Below, in pieces: positions 1 to 7,544 of a stretch of 25,507 bases of DNA. The DNA lies in contig JAUYEB010000310.1 of the NCBI GenBank assembly GCA_030691555.1, forward strand, positions 1 to 25,507, given 5' to 3'. The stretch comes from Candidatus Bathyarchaeota archaeon (lineage in GTDB: Archaea > Thermoproteota > Bathyarchaeia > TCS64). A program made the translations under genes and the position numbers. Position 1 is the first letter of the stretch; each line of letters opens with the position of its first letter. A model generated the notes under the pieces. That model worked only from the letters and a program-made list of their open reading frames with translations, made no database searches and was not told where the DNA came from.

Positions 1-2
1 CC

Positions 3-74
3 AGGGGCTTTGAGAACATCGTCCGGGAGCTGGTGGGTAAGGTGGCTCTCTATAATATGCTGGTGAACATGTGA
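3..74 (+). CDS. 3' end of a truncated unknown gene (possibly transposase)
   Basis: The window opens inside a reading frame that runs 23 codons to a TGA at 72-74. The visible tail has the pattern GFENIVRELVGKVALYNML, an amphipathic helix rich in Leu/Val. This recalls the C-terminal helices of some DDE transposases, but the fragment is too short to assign. Nothing about its start, promoter or full length can be seen. It could also be the end of an unrelated chromosomal gene or a chance open frame. Confidence 0.3.
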   Translation, partial: RGFENIVRELVGKVALYNMLVNM

Positions 75-339
75 GGGGTAGACGGGTGGAGTGGGGTGAA
101 GGGGAACAGGCACTAACCCCTATAAATTAATCCACAAAGCACCCTTTTCTTCTTTCTCGCGCGCGCGATATTGTAGACCACCCTTTACCCTCCCCCACTC
201 CTCAAACCGAGCCTTCTCAGCCCCACCTCACCAAGAACCTCACTAGGAGCCTCCAACCCCCCAAACACATCCAAAGGCTTCGGAACAAGCACATCCACTC
301 CCTTCAATGAAGAAGAGATTGACCCGCGCGCGACTCCCT
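75..339. other. Intergenic stretch with two CG-alternating tracts
   Basis: No convincing gene is seen between the partial frame and the minus-strand D-aminoacylase gene. The region holds a purine-rich stretch (75-110), a pyrimidine-rich stretch (about 140-260) and two pure alternating tracts, CGCGCGCGCG at 158-167 and CGCGCGCG at 325-332. The second lies 8 bases beyond the stop of the D-aminoacylase gene. AGGGGT (74-79) and ACCCCT (116-121) could pair weakly across a long loop. Confidence 0.5.
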
Positions 340-1971
340 CTACCTTCTTAGGACCACACCCGCCCTAGCACCTGTGTGCTCGCCATCCCTGAGCGTGACC
401 ACGCCGTTCACAACAAGGTGAATGATTCCGTCGGGGTAGCGCATGGTGGCCTCAGCGGGCGTGAAGTCAGCCCTATCGATGACGGTCAAAGGGTCGAATA
501 CCGTTATGTCCGCATAGCTGCCAGGCGCTATCAAGCCCCTGTCCCTGAGGCCCAGTATCTGGGCTGGGAGGCTCGTCATCTTGCGTATAGCATCACTCAG
601 GTGCAGTATCCCCCTCTCGTGGGTATACCGGCCCAGGACCCGCGGGAAGGTACCGTAGAACCGGGGGTGGGGCGCCGGTATGTCCTTCCTCAGTACGCCG
701 CTGGGGCTGTGGACGCTGCCATCGGTGCCCACAGCCACCCAGGGCTGCCTCATGATGAGCTCCACGTTCTCCTCCTTCTGGTTGAAGTTCACTATGCTGA
801 AGCCACCCTTCACCCTGCCTGAGAGGATGGCCTCCAGATGATCCCTGAGTAGCTTTACGCTAGCGTCGAGGGGGTCCATGCGCCACTTCTTCGCTACCTG
901 TGCGAGGTTCAGGCCCACTATCTTAGTGTCAAGCGGGTAGCTGTTTATGAGGGCGCTCTCGGGTCCCCCACGGTCCTCCATAGATACGGCGAGGCCAGCC
1001 TTGATCCTCTCCGTAGTCTCGGGGTCGCTGAGCCGCTTCACAAGCTCCTCGTTGCCGCCCTCGTTAGCCCAAGGCGGTATCCACGCCTGTAACCCGGTAC
1101 CGCTTGCGCTGTACGGGTATTGGTCCGCGGTGACCTGGACGCCCTTGGCCCGGGCCTCCTCAACCATCTCCACGAGCTTAGGGGCTAGGCCCCAGAAGCG
1201 CTTGGACAGGACCTTGAAGTGGCTTATGTTCACGGGTATGTCGGCCTCTCTGCCGATCCTAATGATCTCCTCCACCGCTGATATGGGGTCGCCCCGGTCG
1301 CCCTCATCCCTGATGTGGCTTGTATAAAAGCCGCCATACCCCGCGGCCACCTTGGACAATTCTATAACTTCCTCTGTGGCTGCATAGCTCTGTGGATCAT
1401 AGCGGAGCCCCGTGGTGATGCCCCTGCACCCCGCCTTCATGGCCTTCGCCACCTCCTTCTTCATGGAGCCAAGCTCAACCTTCGTTGGGGCCCTCATTTC
1501 CATGCCCATGACATACTCTCTAATAGAGCCGAAACCCACCAGGGGAGCGACGTTGATAGAGAGGCCGCCCGTCTCCAGGCGGGCCAGGTACCCCTTCATG
1601 GTGTTCCAGTCCACTTTCACACCCGCCTCCTTGAGAAAGGGCGCCTCACGCAGCACGTCTTCCCTCATCTTCTCGCTGAGGGGCGCCGCCCCCGAGCCGC
1701 AGCTCGCGAACACGGTGGTGCTGACGCCCATGTGGACCTTGCTGTCGGCCTCCCTGTTCGCGAGAATGGTTAGGTCGCTGTGGTCGTGGAGGTCTATGAA
1801 CCCGGGGCACACTGCCTGGCCCCCCACGTCGATTACCTCCTTCGCCGAGCCCCCGAGGGAGCCGATCTTGGCGATCTTTCCACTCTTGACGCCCAAGTCT
1901 GCCCTAAACCACGGGTTACCGGCCCCCGTGAAGACCCTGCCGTTCCTGAGCACTAAGTCGAACATACTCAA
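340..1971 (-). CDS. N-acyl-D-amino-acid deacylase (amidohydrolase superfamily)
   Basis: This enzyme family hydrolyses N-acyl-D-amino acids, or related D-peptide or carbamoyl substrates, to free D-amino acids in the cytoplasm. The 543-residue length fits the family. An N-terminal beta domain (about 1-55) leads to the metal motif LHDHSD (61-66), followed by Cys91 in ASCGSG, which matches the metal-bridging Cys of D-aminoacylases. The barrel motif NISHFKV, the motif TADQYPYSASGTGL and the late metal Asp in VGTDGS follow, and a C-terminal beta domain closes the protein. The TTG at 1971 gives MSMF; an ATG two codons later (1965) is the alternative and fits a leaderless transcript from the TATA at 1995-2000. 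The gene is GC-rich compared with the MlrC genes downstream in the window. The family is clear; the exact acyl and side-chain specificity is not. Confidence 0.9.
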   Translation of the reverse strand: MSMFDLVLRNGRVFTGAGNPWFRADLGVKSGKIAKIGSLGGSAKEVIDVGGQAVCPGFIDLHDHSDLTILANREADSKVHMGVSTTVFASCGSGAAPLSEKMREDVLREAPFLKEAGVKVDWNTMKGYLARLETGGLSINVAPLVGFGSIREYVMGMEMRAPTKVELGSMKKEVAKAMKAGCRGITTGLRYDPQSYAATEEVIELSKVAAGYGGFYTSHIRDEGDRGDPISAVEEIIRIGREADIPVNISHFKVLSKRFWGLAPKLVEMVEEARAKGVQVTADQYPYSASGTGLQAWIPPWANEGGNEELVKRLSDPETTERIKAGLAVSMEDRGGPESALINSYPLDTKIVGLNLAQVAKKWRMDPLDASVKLLRDHLEAILSGRVKGGFSIVNFNQKEENVELIMRQPWVAVGTDGSVHSPSGVLRKDIPAPHPRFYGTFPRVLGRYTHERGILHLSDAIRKMTSLPAQILGLRDRGLIAPGSYADITVFDPLTVIDRADFTPAEATMRYPDGIIHLVVNGVVTLRDGEHTGARAGVVLRR

Positions 1972-1994
1972 CCCCGTGATTTACTTGAACTACG

Positions 1995-2000
1995 TTTAAA
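1995..2000 (-). promoter_or_regulatory. TATA box of the D-aminoacylase gene
   Basis: TTTAAA lies 30-35 bases from the ATG at 1965 on the minus strand, placing the predicted transcription start within a few bases of the TTG/ATG pair. A GGGG at 1972-1975 lies too close to the TTG for a normal ribosome site. The box sits 12-17 bases beyond the edge of the structured IS200/IS605-like element at 2012-2094. Confidence 0.55.
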
Positions 2001-2011
2001 TGAGGTATTCG

Positions 2012-2094
2012 GTCAACTACCCACCCCTGAAGGAGTGGGCTTGTGGTTCAGCCTCCAACCCCTCGGGTTGGCAGACCACAATAGGCTGGTTGAC
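2012..2094 (-). mobile_element. Solitary IS200/IS605-type structured end (omegaRNA-like fold)
   Basis: An 83-base segment folds into a three-way junction. The closing stem is GTCAAC (2012-2017) with GTTGAC (2089-2094). One hairpin has an 8-bp stem with a single mismatch and a 4-base loop (2020-2039). A second arm pairs TTGTGGT (2041-2047) with ACCACAA (2075-2081) and carries an inner perfect 7-bp hairpin, CCAACCC/GGGTTGG (2055-2071). Read on the minus strand it finishes as a GC hairpin followed by GGGTAGTTGAC. As I recall it, that is the typical right-end look of IS200/IS605 elements, whose RNA copy is the TnpB guide scaffold. No tnpA or tnpB gene is next to it, so it is a remnant, a solo end or an RNA acting in trans. 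An unrelated structured ncRNA is the alternative. Confidence 0.5.
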
Positions 2095-2122
2095 TTCAGC
2101 TCTCCAACGAATATTCTCAGCG

Positions 2123-2132
2123 GCGCGCGCGC
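2123..2132. repeat. GC-alternating tract GCGCGCGCGC
   Basis: This is a ten-base perfect alternation in the gap between the amidohydrolase stop (2175) and the IS-like element. It is one of a set of similar tracts in the gaps of the first 13.3 kb. Confidence 0.6.
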
Positions 2133-2174
2133 ATGGAACCGGACCGAACGTGCGATTGACTCAGGGGGATGATT

Positions 2175-3437
2175 TTAGACTGTTTTATAAAAAACTGATC
2201 CTCCCTTCATAACGAAACAGACCCTCTTGACAGCTTCGATCTCTTGCAGAGGATCACCTTGCAGAGCGATAATGTCGGCCGTCTTACCCTCTGCTAGTGT
2301 TCCGACCTTATCCTGAATACCTATACACTCGGCTCCATTCTTGGTGGCTGCGACGATGACGTCCATTGGCTTCATACCATATTTGACCATCGCTAACAGT
2401 TCATCTGCATTATCACCGTGTTCCCTTAGGGCTGCGCCAAAGTAATCTGGACCCGTCGCAATCTTTACCCCAGCCTTATAGGCCATCATAAGACTCCTTG
2501 GCATCGCCTCGATGCACATTCTTTGCTTTCTCAGGCGATATTCAGGCATATCATACGGATTCGAGATCGCTCTCTTGTAGACCTCAACTAAAGCAAAGGT
2601 AGGCACATAGGAGATACCGTGTTCCAACATCAGTTTGATGCATTCATCGTCGAGGAAGAAACCGTGTTCAACGGTGTCGACTCCACCTATAATCGCGTTT
2701 TTTATGCCTTGGGCGCCTTGTGCGTGGGTAGCGACACGCTTCCCTACGACGTGTGCCTCGTATGTAATTGCCTTGATTTCCTCAACGGTGAACTGGGGGT
2801 CCCAAGGGTTATCCTTTTCAGAGCCCACTCCGCCAGAGGTTGAAACCTTGATGAGGTCAGCCCCGTCCCTCAGGGTTTCCCTTGCCGCTCTCCTGCAGTC
2901 ATCTGGACCATCACATAGGAGAACTCCTTGCTTGATCACCTCTGCTCTTGGGAGGTAATGCTCATCCCCGTGACCTGCTGTTTGAGACAGAGGTCTACCC
3001 GCAGCATACAAGCTTGGACCGGGAATAACATCAGAGTTGATCGCGCGTTTCAATGAGAGAGCTATACTGCTTCCACAATCTCTGACCGTTGTGAACCCGG
3101 CTTTTAGCAGTTTAAGACAGTCCTCCGCAGCCCTCAAAACAAGTAGATCATGGGGTGTGGTAATGGTCTCAGCTGAGCTATAGCTTCTAACTCCTAGGAT
3201 ATGCGCATGTGCATCGATCATCCCGGGCATTAACGTGACCTTCCCAAGGTTGAACTCACTGGCTCCTGCGGGCAGCTTCACCCCGGATTTTGATCCAACC
3301 TCCCTGATTGTGTTCCCTTCGACAACGATTACACCGTCGTCTATTGGCTCAGAGCCTGTCCCGGTGATGACTTTAGAGGCCCTCAGGACTTTTATTTCAG
3401 ACTCATCTCCATGAGTCCTCTCTAAAATGTACTTCAT
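2175..3437 (-). CDS. Metal-dependent amidohydrolase (imidazolonepropionase/prolidase-like)
   Basis: This is a 420-residue cytoplasmic amidohydrolase of the COG1228 type, whose members cleave cyclic or linear amides, including Xaa-Pro and N-acyl dipeptides. The metal site is visible in order: HAH (H77, H79), Lys197 in LIKVSTSGG (the carbamylated bridging lysine), His238 in ATHAQG, His258 in VEHG and Asp331 in ATGPDYFG. The C-terminal strand GTLAEGKTADIIAL is also typical. The ATG at 3437 is preceded by a strong TTGAGGAAGG ribosome site. Its own TATA box and a palindrome lie just upstream. It shares strand and theme (amide or peptide hydrolysis) with the D-aminoacylase gene. Substrate cannot be read from sequence. 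Confidence 0.88.
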   Translation of the reverse strand: MKYILERTHGDESEIKVLRASKVITGTGSEPIDDGVIVVEGNTIREVGSKSGVKLPAGASEFNLGKVTLMPGMIDAHAHILGVRSYSSAETITTPHDLLVLRAAEDCLKLLKAGFTTVRDCGSSIALSLKRAINSDVIPGPSLYAAGRPLSQTAGHGDEHYLPRAEVIKQGVLLCDGPDDCRRAARETLRDGADLIKVSTSGGVGSEKDNPWDPQFTVEEIKAITYEAHVVGKRVATHAQGAQGIKNAIIGGVDTVEHGFFLDDECIKLMLEHGISYVPTFALVEVYKRAISNPYDMPEYRLRKQRMCIEAMPRSLMMAYKAGVKIATGPDYFGAALREHGDNADELLAMVKYGMKPMDVIVAATKNGAECIGIQDKVGTLAEGKTADIIALQGDPLQEIEAVKRVCFVMKGGSVFYKTV

Positions 3438-3453
3438 CCTTCCTCAAAAAAAG

Positions 3454-3465
3454 GTGAAATTTCAC
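3454..3465. promoter_or_regulatory. 12-bp palindromic operator candidate GTGAAATTTCAC
   Basis: This perfect 12-base palindrome sits between the amidohydrolase TATA box and its ribosome site, over or next to the predicted transcription start. This is where an archaeal repressor would block polymerase. No second full copy was found in the window; TTTCAC occurs singly near 3489 and 5178. Confidence 0.5.
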
Positions 3466-3473
3466 GTATATAA
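3466..3473 (-). promoter_or_regulatory. TATA box of the amidohydrolase gene
   Basis: Read on the minus strand the sequence is GTTATATACG, centred about 31 bases from the ATG at 3437. The predicted transcription start is therefore near 3442. Confidence 0.5.
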
Positions 3474-3543
3474 CCTAAACGTAGACGCTTTCACATGGAG
3501 CCTAGATTACGCATAAATTAACCCACAAGAGACTTTTGCCATA

Positions 3544-3561
3544 AATGAAAATACTTTCATT
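3544..3561. promoter_or_regulatory. Inverted repeat AATGAAA-N4-TTTCATT
   Basis: A perfect 7-bp inverted repeat with a 4-base spacer lies in the divergent gap between the amidohydrolase and the first MlrC gene. It is about 80 bases upstream of the TATA box of the plus-strand gene and about 75 bases upstream of that of the minus-strand gene. It could be a regulator site shared by both; no partner regulator is visible nearby. Confidence 0.35.
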
Positions 3562-3642
3562 CACTAAATCACACGCAGACCGAAATCTTATGAGAGAGAA
3601 AAAGTCTGGGACAAGGCAATCCGCGTTGTGTAAACGCATTTC

Positions 3643-3650
3643 TTTAATAT
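3643..3650 (+). promoter_or_regulatory. TATA box of the first MlrC gene
   Basis: TTTAATAT lies 22-29 bases before the ATG at 3672, so transcription probably begins at or very near the start codon. A GAGG at 3665-3668 would then lie before or at the transcript end. Confidence 0.45.
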
Positions 3651-3671
3651 TGTGGTGTCGCTTGAGAGGTT

Positions 3672-5135
3672 ATGGTACCTCCACGAGTTATAATAGGTAT
3701 GATGATGCATGAAACAAACACCTTTAGCACTGTTAAGACCACTCTGAAGGATTTCGATCCCCACTACGATCAGGAACTTGTACGCGCGTTGAAAGGCACT
3801 AGATCGGGGATTGGGGGATTCATAGAGGTACTTGCGAGACACGGTGCAGAGATAATTCCCACCATTGGGGCAAGTGCTACTCCGTCCGGCCCGCTCACAA
3901 ACAAGGATTACCATAGAATAGTAAATACAATAATCAAGGTCATCACTGAAACCAGCGACGTAGACGGAGTCCTACTAGCTTTGCATGGGGCCATGATTGC
4001 TGAAGATGTACCTGACGCGGAGGGCACATTGCTCAAGAAAATCCGTGAAACCTTGGGTCCGAAGGTGCCAATAATAATTACACTTGACCTTCATGCGTTA
4101 ATTTCTAAGTTAATGGTTGATAACTGCGACGCTATATTCGGGTATGACACCAACCCCCACATCGACATGTATGAAAGAGGAGTTGAGGCTGCAGAGACTA
4201 TCATTAAAACGATTAAGGGAGAGATTACTCCGGTGGTGGCCTTTAGGAAGCTACCTATGCTTCCACCAACTATTAACCAGAGAACCACAGAGGGACCAAT
4301 GGTAAAATTATTAGAAAAAGCTCGACGATATGAAGAATCTGATAAAGTTCTCAATGTATGTATTTTCCCAGCTTTCCCGTATGCGGATGTGGAACGAGTT
4401 GGCTCCGCAGTTGTAGCAGTCACAGACGCTAATCTGGAACTAGCTCAGCATATTTGCGACGAACTAGGCGATGCTATGTTTGACTGTAGAGAAGAATTTT
4501 TGAAACCATTGACATCGATAGGAGAAGCGGTTAATAGGGCGATTATGGCACCCGAAGGCCCCATCATTCTAGCTGACGTGGCTGATAACCCCGGTGGAGG
4601 CGCACCTGGAGACGGAACAGAGATACTCAGAGAGCTAATCAAAAGGAAGGCCAAGAATGTGGGGGTCGCATGCATCAAGGATCCTGAAGCCGTTGTTAAA
4701 GCCATCGAGGTGGGGGTCTTAGGTCAGTTTGATATGAGGATCGGGGCTAAGACTGACAGCAATCATGGTGAGCCCATCAGGGTTAAAGGAACTATTCGAA
4801 CAATTACCGATGGACGTTTCGTCCACAAGTCAATGGCAGTTGGAGTAACAGCGGATGTGGGGCGAACCGCTGTAATTGACATAGATGGAATAGAGGTCAT
4901 ACTCACGGAGAGGAGCCACGCCCCTAATGATCCTGAGATATTTAGGAGAAACGGCATCGAGCCTACCGACAAGAAGATCCTTCTTCTAAAGAGCCGAGGT
5001 CACTTTAGAGCGGCGTATGAGCCCTTCAGTAAGGAGGTCATTGAGGTGGACGGCCCAGGGCTCACCTCACCCAACCTTCAAAGGTTCACATATAGTAAAA
5101 TTCCTCGTCCTATATGGCCCTTTGACAAGATCTAA
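3672..5135 (+). CDS. MlrC-type M81 family metallopeptidase
   Basis: M81 proteins are zinc peptidases named after microcystinase C, which cuts the linear tetrapeptide made during microcystin breakdown; most archaeal and bacterial homologues have unknown peptide substrates. The 487-residue protein has HETNTFS near the start (13-19), LALHGAM with His105, DLH at Asp139/His141, and His163 in NPHIDMYERG. The 34- and 22-residue spacings between these ligands fit the family zinc site. The C-terminal domain contains DNPGGGAPGDGTEIL, a family hallmark. The ATG at 3672 has a GAGG 3 bases upstream. The gene is AT-rich compared with 340-1971. A second paralogue lies at 10042-11526. No signal peptide is visible, so it is expected in the cytoplasm. 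Confidence 0.92.
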   Translation: MVPPRVIIGMMMHETNTFSTVKTTLKDFDPHYDQELVRALKGTRSGIGGFIEVLARHGAEIIPTIGASATPSGPLTNKDYHRIVNTIIKVITETSDVDGVLLALHGAMIAEDVPDAEGTLLKKIRETLGPKVPIIITLDLHALISKLMVDNCDAIFGYDTNPHIDMYERGVEAAETIIKTIKGEITPVVAFRKLPMLPPTINQRTTEGPMVKLLEKARRYEESDKVLNVCIFPAFPYADVERVGSAVVAVTDANLELAQHICDELGDAMFDCREEFLKPLTSIGEAVNRAIMAPEGPIILADVADNPGGGAPGDGTEILRELIKRKAKNVGVACIKDPEAVVKAIEVGVLGQFDMRIGAKTDSNHGEPIRVKGTIRTITDGRFVHKSMAVGVTADVGRTAVIDIDGIEVILTERSHAPNDPEIFRRNGIEPTDKKILLLKSRGHFRAAYEPFSKEVIEVDGPGLTSPNLQRFTYSKIPRPIWPFDKI

Positions 5136-5162
5136 CACACATCCCCGTATATGCAACCTATT

Positions 5163-5171
5163 CGCGCGCGC
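5163..5171. repeat. CG-alternating tract downstream of MlrC gene
   Basis: CGCGCGCGC begins 27 bases after the stop of the first MlrC gene. A related alternating run, CACGTGCACGT, follows at about 5207-5217. Both belong to the set of tracts found in gaps of the first half. Confidence 0.6.
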
Positions 5172-5248
5172 TAACGTAATTTCACCCAATTCTTAACGAC
5201 GAGTTCACGTGCACGTTAAATCTCTCGGTTTTATTGAATACGACGCGC

Positions 5249-5278
5249 GTGATACGCTGCCTGCGTGCAGCGTATCAC
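5249..5278. terminator. Perfect 12-bp stem-loop between convergent genes
   Basis: GTGATACGCTGC (5249-5260) and its exact reverse complement (5267-5278) flank a 6-base loop in the 175-base gap between the first MlrC gene (plus) and the membrane-protein operon (minus). It could act as a two-way transcript end or protect the 3' ends of both messages. For the minus operon, a run of six T on its own strand (5294-5299) comes before the stem and is probably the actual termination signal, because archaeal terminators are T-runs. Confidence 0.5.
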
Positions 5279-5310
5279 TAAAACTCGCATTATAAAAAAG
5301 AGGGTATGAG

Positions 5311-6027
5311 TTAATTTTTCGGTTTCGGCCAGGGTCTCTTCTCAGTGGGGATCATCGCGTAGATTACCAGTATGAGGACAACTGGAAGTGCCAGCATTGC
5401 ATATGGGAGAACCAGCCATGTGTTCATCAAGAAGTCTATCCTCCCGAAGATCATGTTGAACCTTGAAAGAACCGTGTTAGCGAACGAGTAGCCGAAGGCC
5501 GCCATCATTCCGTACCTCGCGATGGTTGAGATGAGGCTGAGGCGTCCTCCCTGCGCCTTGGGGAACGTGAATATGAAGAAGTAGACAGTCGCTAGAGTTA
5601 TTATGATGAAGATGAGGTTACTGAAGGCTGCCCAGGCATCAAGCCCTAGAACCTTCATCGACGCTGTTGAGATGATCTGAGCGATGAACTCGGAGGTTAC
5701 AGTTGACCTCAAGGTTAAGCCTATGCCGATACCTACGATGAGGGCCATGGGAACCCTGCTCACCCAGAAGTAGGTTTTGTGGTACCTCATATACATGATT
5801 ATGCCGAGAGTGAAGACGATGGAGTATAGCATGTTGCCAGCGGTTAAAGGAGCCCATCCGTACCTCACTATGTTGTCAACGCCGTATACTAGGCTGTGAC
5901 CCGCTGCTGCGCCGACGAAGGTATGTTCAGCAAACTTGAAGAAGGGGTTGTCTCTGAAGGCGATGCTGTATATCCAAATCGTGAATAGGGCTGCTAACCA
6001 GATTTGAACTACTGAAGCTAGTTCCAT
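5311..6027 (-). CDS. Uncharacterised polytopic membrane protein (cassette gene 4)
   Basis: I do not recognise a named function. The 238-residue product has six or seven hydrophobic segments, near 4-23, 36-52, 62-80, 92-106, 130-155, 170-188 and 203-225. A conserved-looking patch, RDNPFFKFAEHTFVGAAAGH (25-44), carries charged and His residues (E34, H35, H44) at the mouth of the second segment. The C-terminal tail is short, basic and proline-rich (EKRPWPKPKN), probably cytoplasmic. It is the last gene of a four-gene minus-strand operon, starting two bases after the stop of the previous gene, with GGAGGGAAG as ribosome site. The tight packing suggests that it works in a membrane complex with the other three products. 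Confidence 0.8.
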   Translation of the reverse strand: MELASVVQIWLAALFTIWIYSIAFRDNPFFKFAEHTFVGAAAGHSLVYGVDNIVRYGWAPLTAGNMLYSIVFTLGIIMYMRYHKTYFWVSRVPMALIVGIGIGLTLRSTVTSEFIAQIISTASMKVLGLDAWAAFSNLIFIIITLATVYFFIFTFPKAQGGRLSLISTIARYGMMAAFGYSFANTVLSRFNMIFGRIDFLMNTWLVLPYAMLALPVVLILVIYAMIPTEKRPWPKPKN

Positions 6028-6029
6028 TT

Positions 6030-6878
6030 TTAACTCTTCCCTCCTGAGAACTTTTTACCAAAGTAAGCGATGTTACCCACTACGACGAGGGCGATGCATA
6101 AGAGGTGCGTTACTGTGATGACGTCGGCTGATTTTACTCCTCGTCCCGGGGCCTTCACGAGTATCTCAATCTGGCCCGCCTGGGCTCCCGAGACTACAGA
6201 GACGATCTGGCCGGCCTTCTGGTATGGTAGCATCGTCGGAACCATCATGGCTAAGACGCAGCACAGATACGGTGTCTTATAGGACGTGTACCACTGCCTT
6301 ACCCAGCCCTCAGACTGGTCGCCTCCAGTCGTGTATTCGATTAAGAGTGCGAAGTCTTCCGCGCTGTCTACCCCTTGCATGATGCTGTACTGGCTTAGCG
6401 GCCTGCCTTTGTAGTCGGTTGTAGTGGTCGCACTAATGCTTTTCCCGACTGCAGCCATGGCTGTCTCGACGCCCGCGATGTATCCTATGTGGATGTAGTC
6501 TTTTCCGTATTCCTTTCCGAATCGGGCTATGTTGAGCTCAGTCATCGCCTTCTCCCAGAGGAGGGGGCCTTCGCTAGAGGTGGACATAGTCACCACTTTT
6601 ATGTCGGCTTTCCTGAAGAGTTGCGCATACGTTGCAACAGCAAACGGTGCAAGTTCAGGCTCGCCCCCACCAGAGTAGCCGAAGTCGACCATTACAACCG
6701 ATCCCGCGGGTAGCGCTTCTATTGTATCGTACCATCTCTTTACCTCGACGGAGATGGGCACGGGGAATCCGATGGGAAATAGCATTGGGACAATAATACA
6801 TACCAGTAGTAGGCCGTAGAGGATCTCCCTTGGGATGTCTTCGAGTCTATCCCAGATTGTCTTTGGTTTCGCTGTCAT
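6030..6878 (-). CDS. Bitopic membrane protein with soluble domain (cassette gene 3)
   Basis: The 282-residue product has one membrane segment near 19-39, a soluble domain from about 45 to 245 and a second membrane segment near 253-271, ending in a basic KKFSGGK tail. Charges at both ends suggest that both tails are cytoplasmic and the soluble domain is outside. The domain alternates strands and helices (VVMVDFGYSGGGE, IKVVTMSTS, IHIGYIAG) in a Rossmann-like order. By eye it aligns with the soluble domain of the first cassette gene along its length, including a Y-x-x-P-[YF] patch followed by Y..AG and a later GQ. No catalytic signature is evident. The ATG has a GGAGG 7 bases upstream, and the gap to the preceding gene is 3 bases. 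Confidence 0.8.
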   Translation of the reverse strand: MTAKPKTIWDRLEDIPREILYGLLLVCIIVPMLFPIGFPVPISVEVKRWYDTIEALPAGSVVMVDFGYSGGGEPELAPFAVATYAQLFRKADIKVVTMSTSSEGPLLWEKAMTELNIARFGKEYGKDYIHIGYIAGVETAMAAVGKSISATTTTDYKGRPLSQYSIMQGVDSAEDFALLIEYTTGGDQSEGWVRQWYTSYKTPYLCCVLAMMVPTMLPYQKAGQIVSVVSGAQAGQIEILVKAPGRGVKSADVITVTHLLCIALVVVGNIAYFGKKFSGGKS

Positions 6879-6881
6879 GCT

Positions 6882-7532
6882 TTAACCTCCTTTTTCACCC
6901 TCGGTGGTCTGTCCGAGGAAACCTGTCTCCCTTCCAATCATAGTCCTTAAACCAAGGGCAATGGCGCCTAGTGCAGCACCGATCATGATGCCACGCTGAG
7001 CAGAGGTTGTTGGCACGGAGCTGAGCCAGCTGTCCATATTAACCAGGATTGGGAATTGTGCCGCCAGTGCTGGAGCATTCCGCGCCAGAACTATAACCCC
7101 TACAATCAAAAGTAACGCGGATTCAGCGTTCTTGGCTCTCAATGCTCGGTAGATGCCGGAAGTCATGTAGAAACCAAGAGATGAATAGACAGTGGCGCTT
7201 AGTGCGAAGTAAGAGGAGCTGTATAACCACGAGTATTGGGTTGATGTAGCGCCCATGATTACACCGACTAACGTGAATAGTACGAGTATAATGAGTAACC
7301 ATAGGCTATAGGGCCACTGGCCTTTCGCCCTACGGGACACCTGTTTACCGTGGAACATAATCATGTTAACGGCTCCGAAGCCAAGGGTGAAGGCTGTTAA
7401 AATGATTCCCCAGTTCTGCAGCATTGTTACCGTGCCTTTTAGCTCGGGTATTACGAAATACTCCGCTATAAATATCAGTGAAGTAATGAATACAAGTAGA
7501 ATGGGGACACTCTTCTTCATAACTATTGACAT
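6882..7532 (-). CDS. Uncharacterised polytopic membrane protein (cassette gene 2)
   Basis: No family is recognised. The 216-residue product has about six hydrophobic segments, near 9-29, 41-60, 75-95, 105-126, 139-158 and 181-199. A basic loop HGKQVSRRAKGQ (61-72) is probably cytoplasmic, and the C-terminus is polar and glycine-rich. The ATG at 7532 has AGGAGG upstream at a normal spacing; two more ATGs overlap it in other frames. It follows cassette gene 1 by 12 bases and precedes gene 3 by 3 bases. Its role is presumably that of a membrane subunit paired with the other polytopic protein (gene 4). Confidence 0.8.
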   Translation of the reverse strand: MSIVMKKSVPILLVFITSLIFIAEYFVIPELKGTVTMLQNWGIILTAFTLGFGAVNMIMFHGKQVSRRAKGQWPYSLWLLIILVLFTLVGVIMGATSTQYSWLYSSSYFALSATVYSSLGFYMTSGIYRALRAKNAESALLLIVGVIVLARNAPALAAQFPILVNMDSWLSSVPTTSAQRGIMIGAALGAIALGLRTMIGRETGFLGQTTEGEKGG

Positions 7533-7544
7533 TCATTCATCCTC

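Noticed and set aside
2000..2212. 70-codon plus-strand frame
   Set aside because: It runs through the multi-stem IS-like element and has no recognisable protein pattern; the RNA/DNA structure explains the sequence better.
122..3528. Near-identical 16-mers at 122-137 and 3513-3528 (ATAAATTAAyCCACAA)
   Set aside because: One mismatch in an AT-rich 16-mer is within what chance gives in 25 kb, and the contexts differ.
3588..3914. 108-codon minus-strand frame
   Set aside because: It overlaps the promoter and N-terminus of the first MlrC gene and has no domain.
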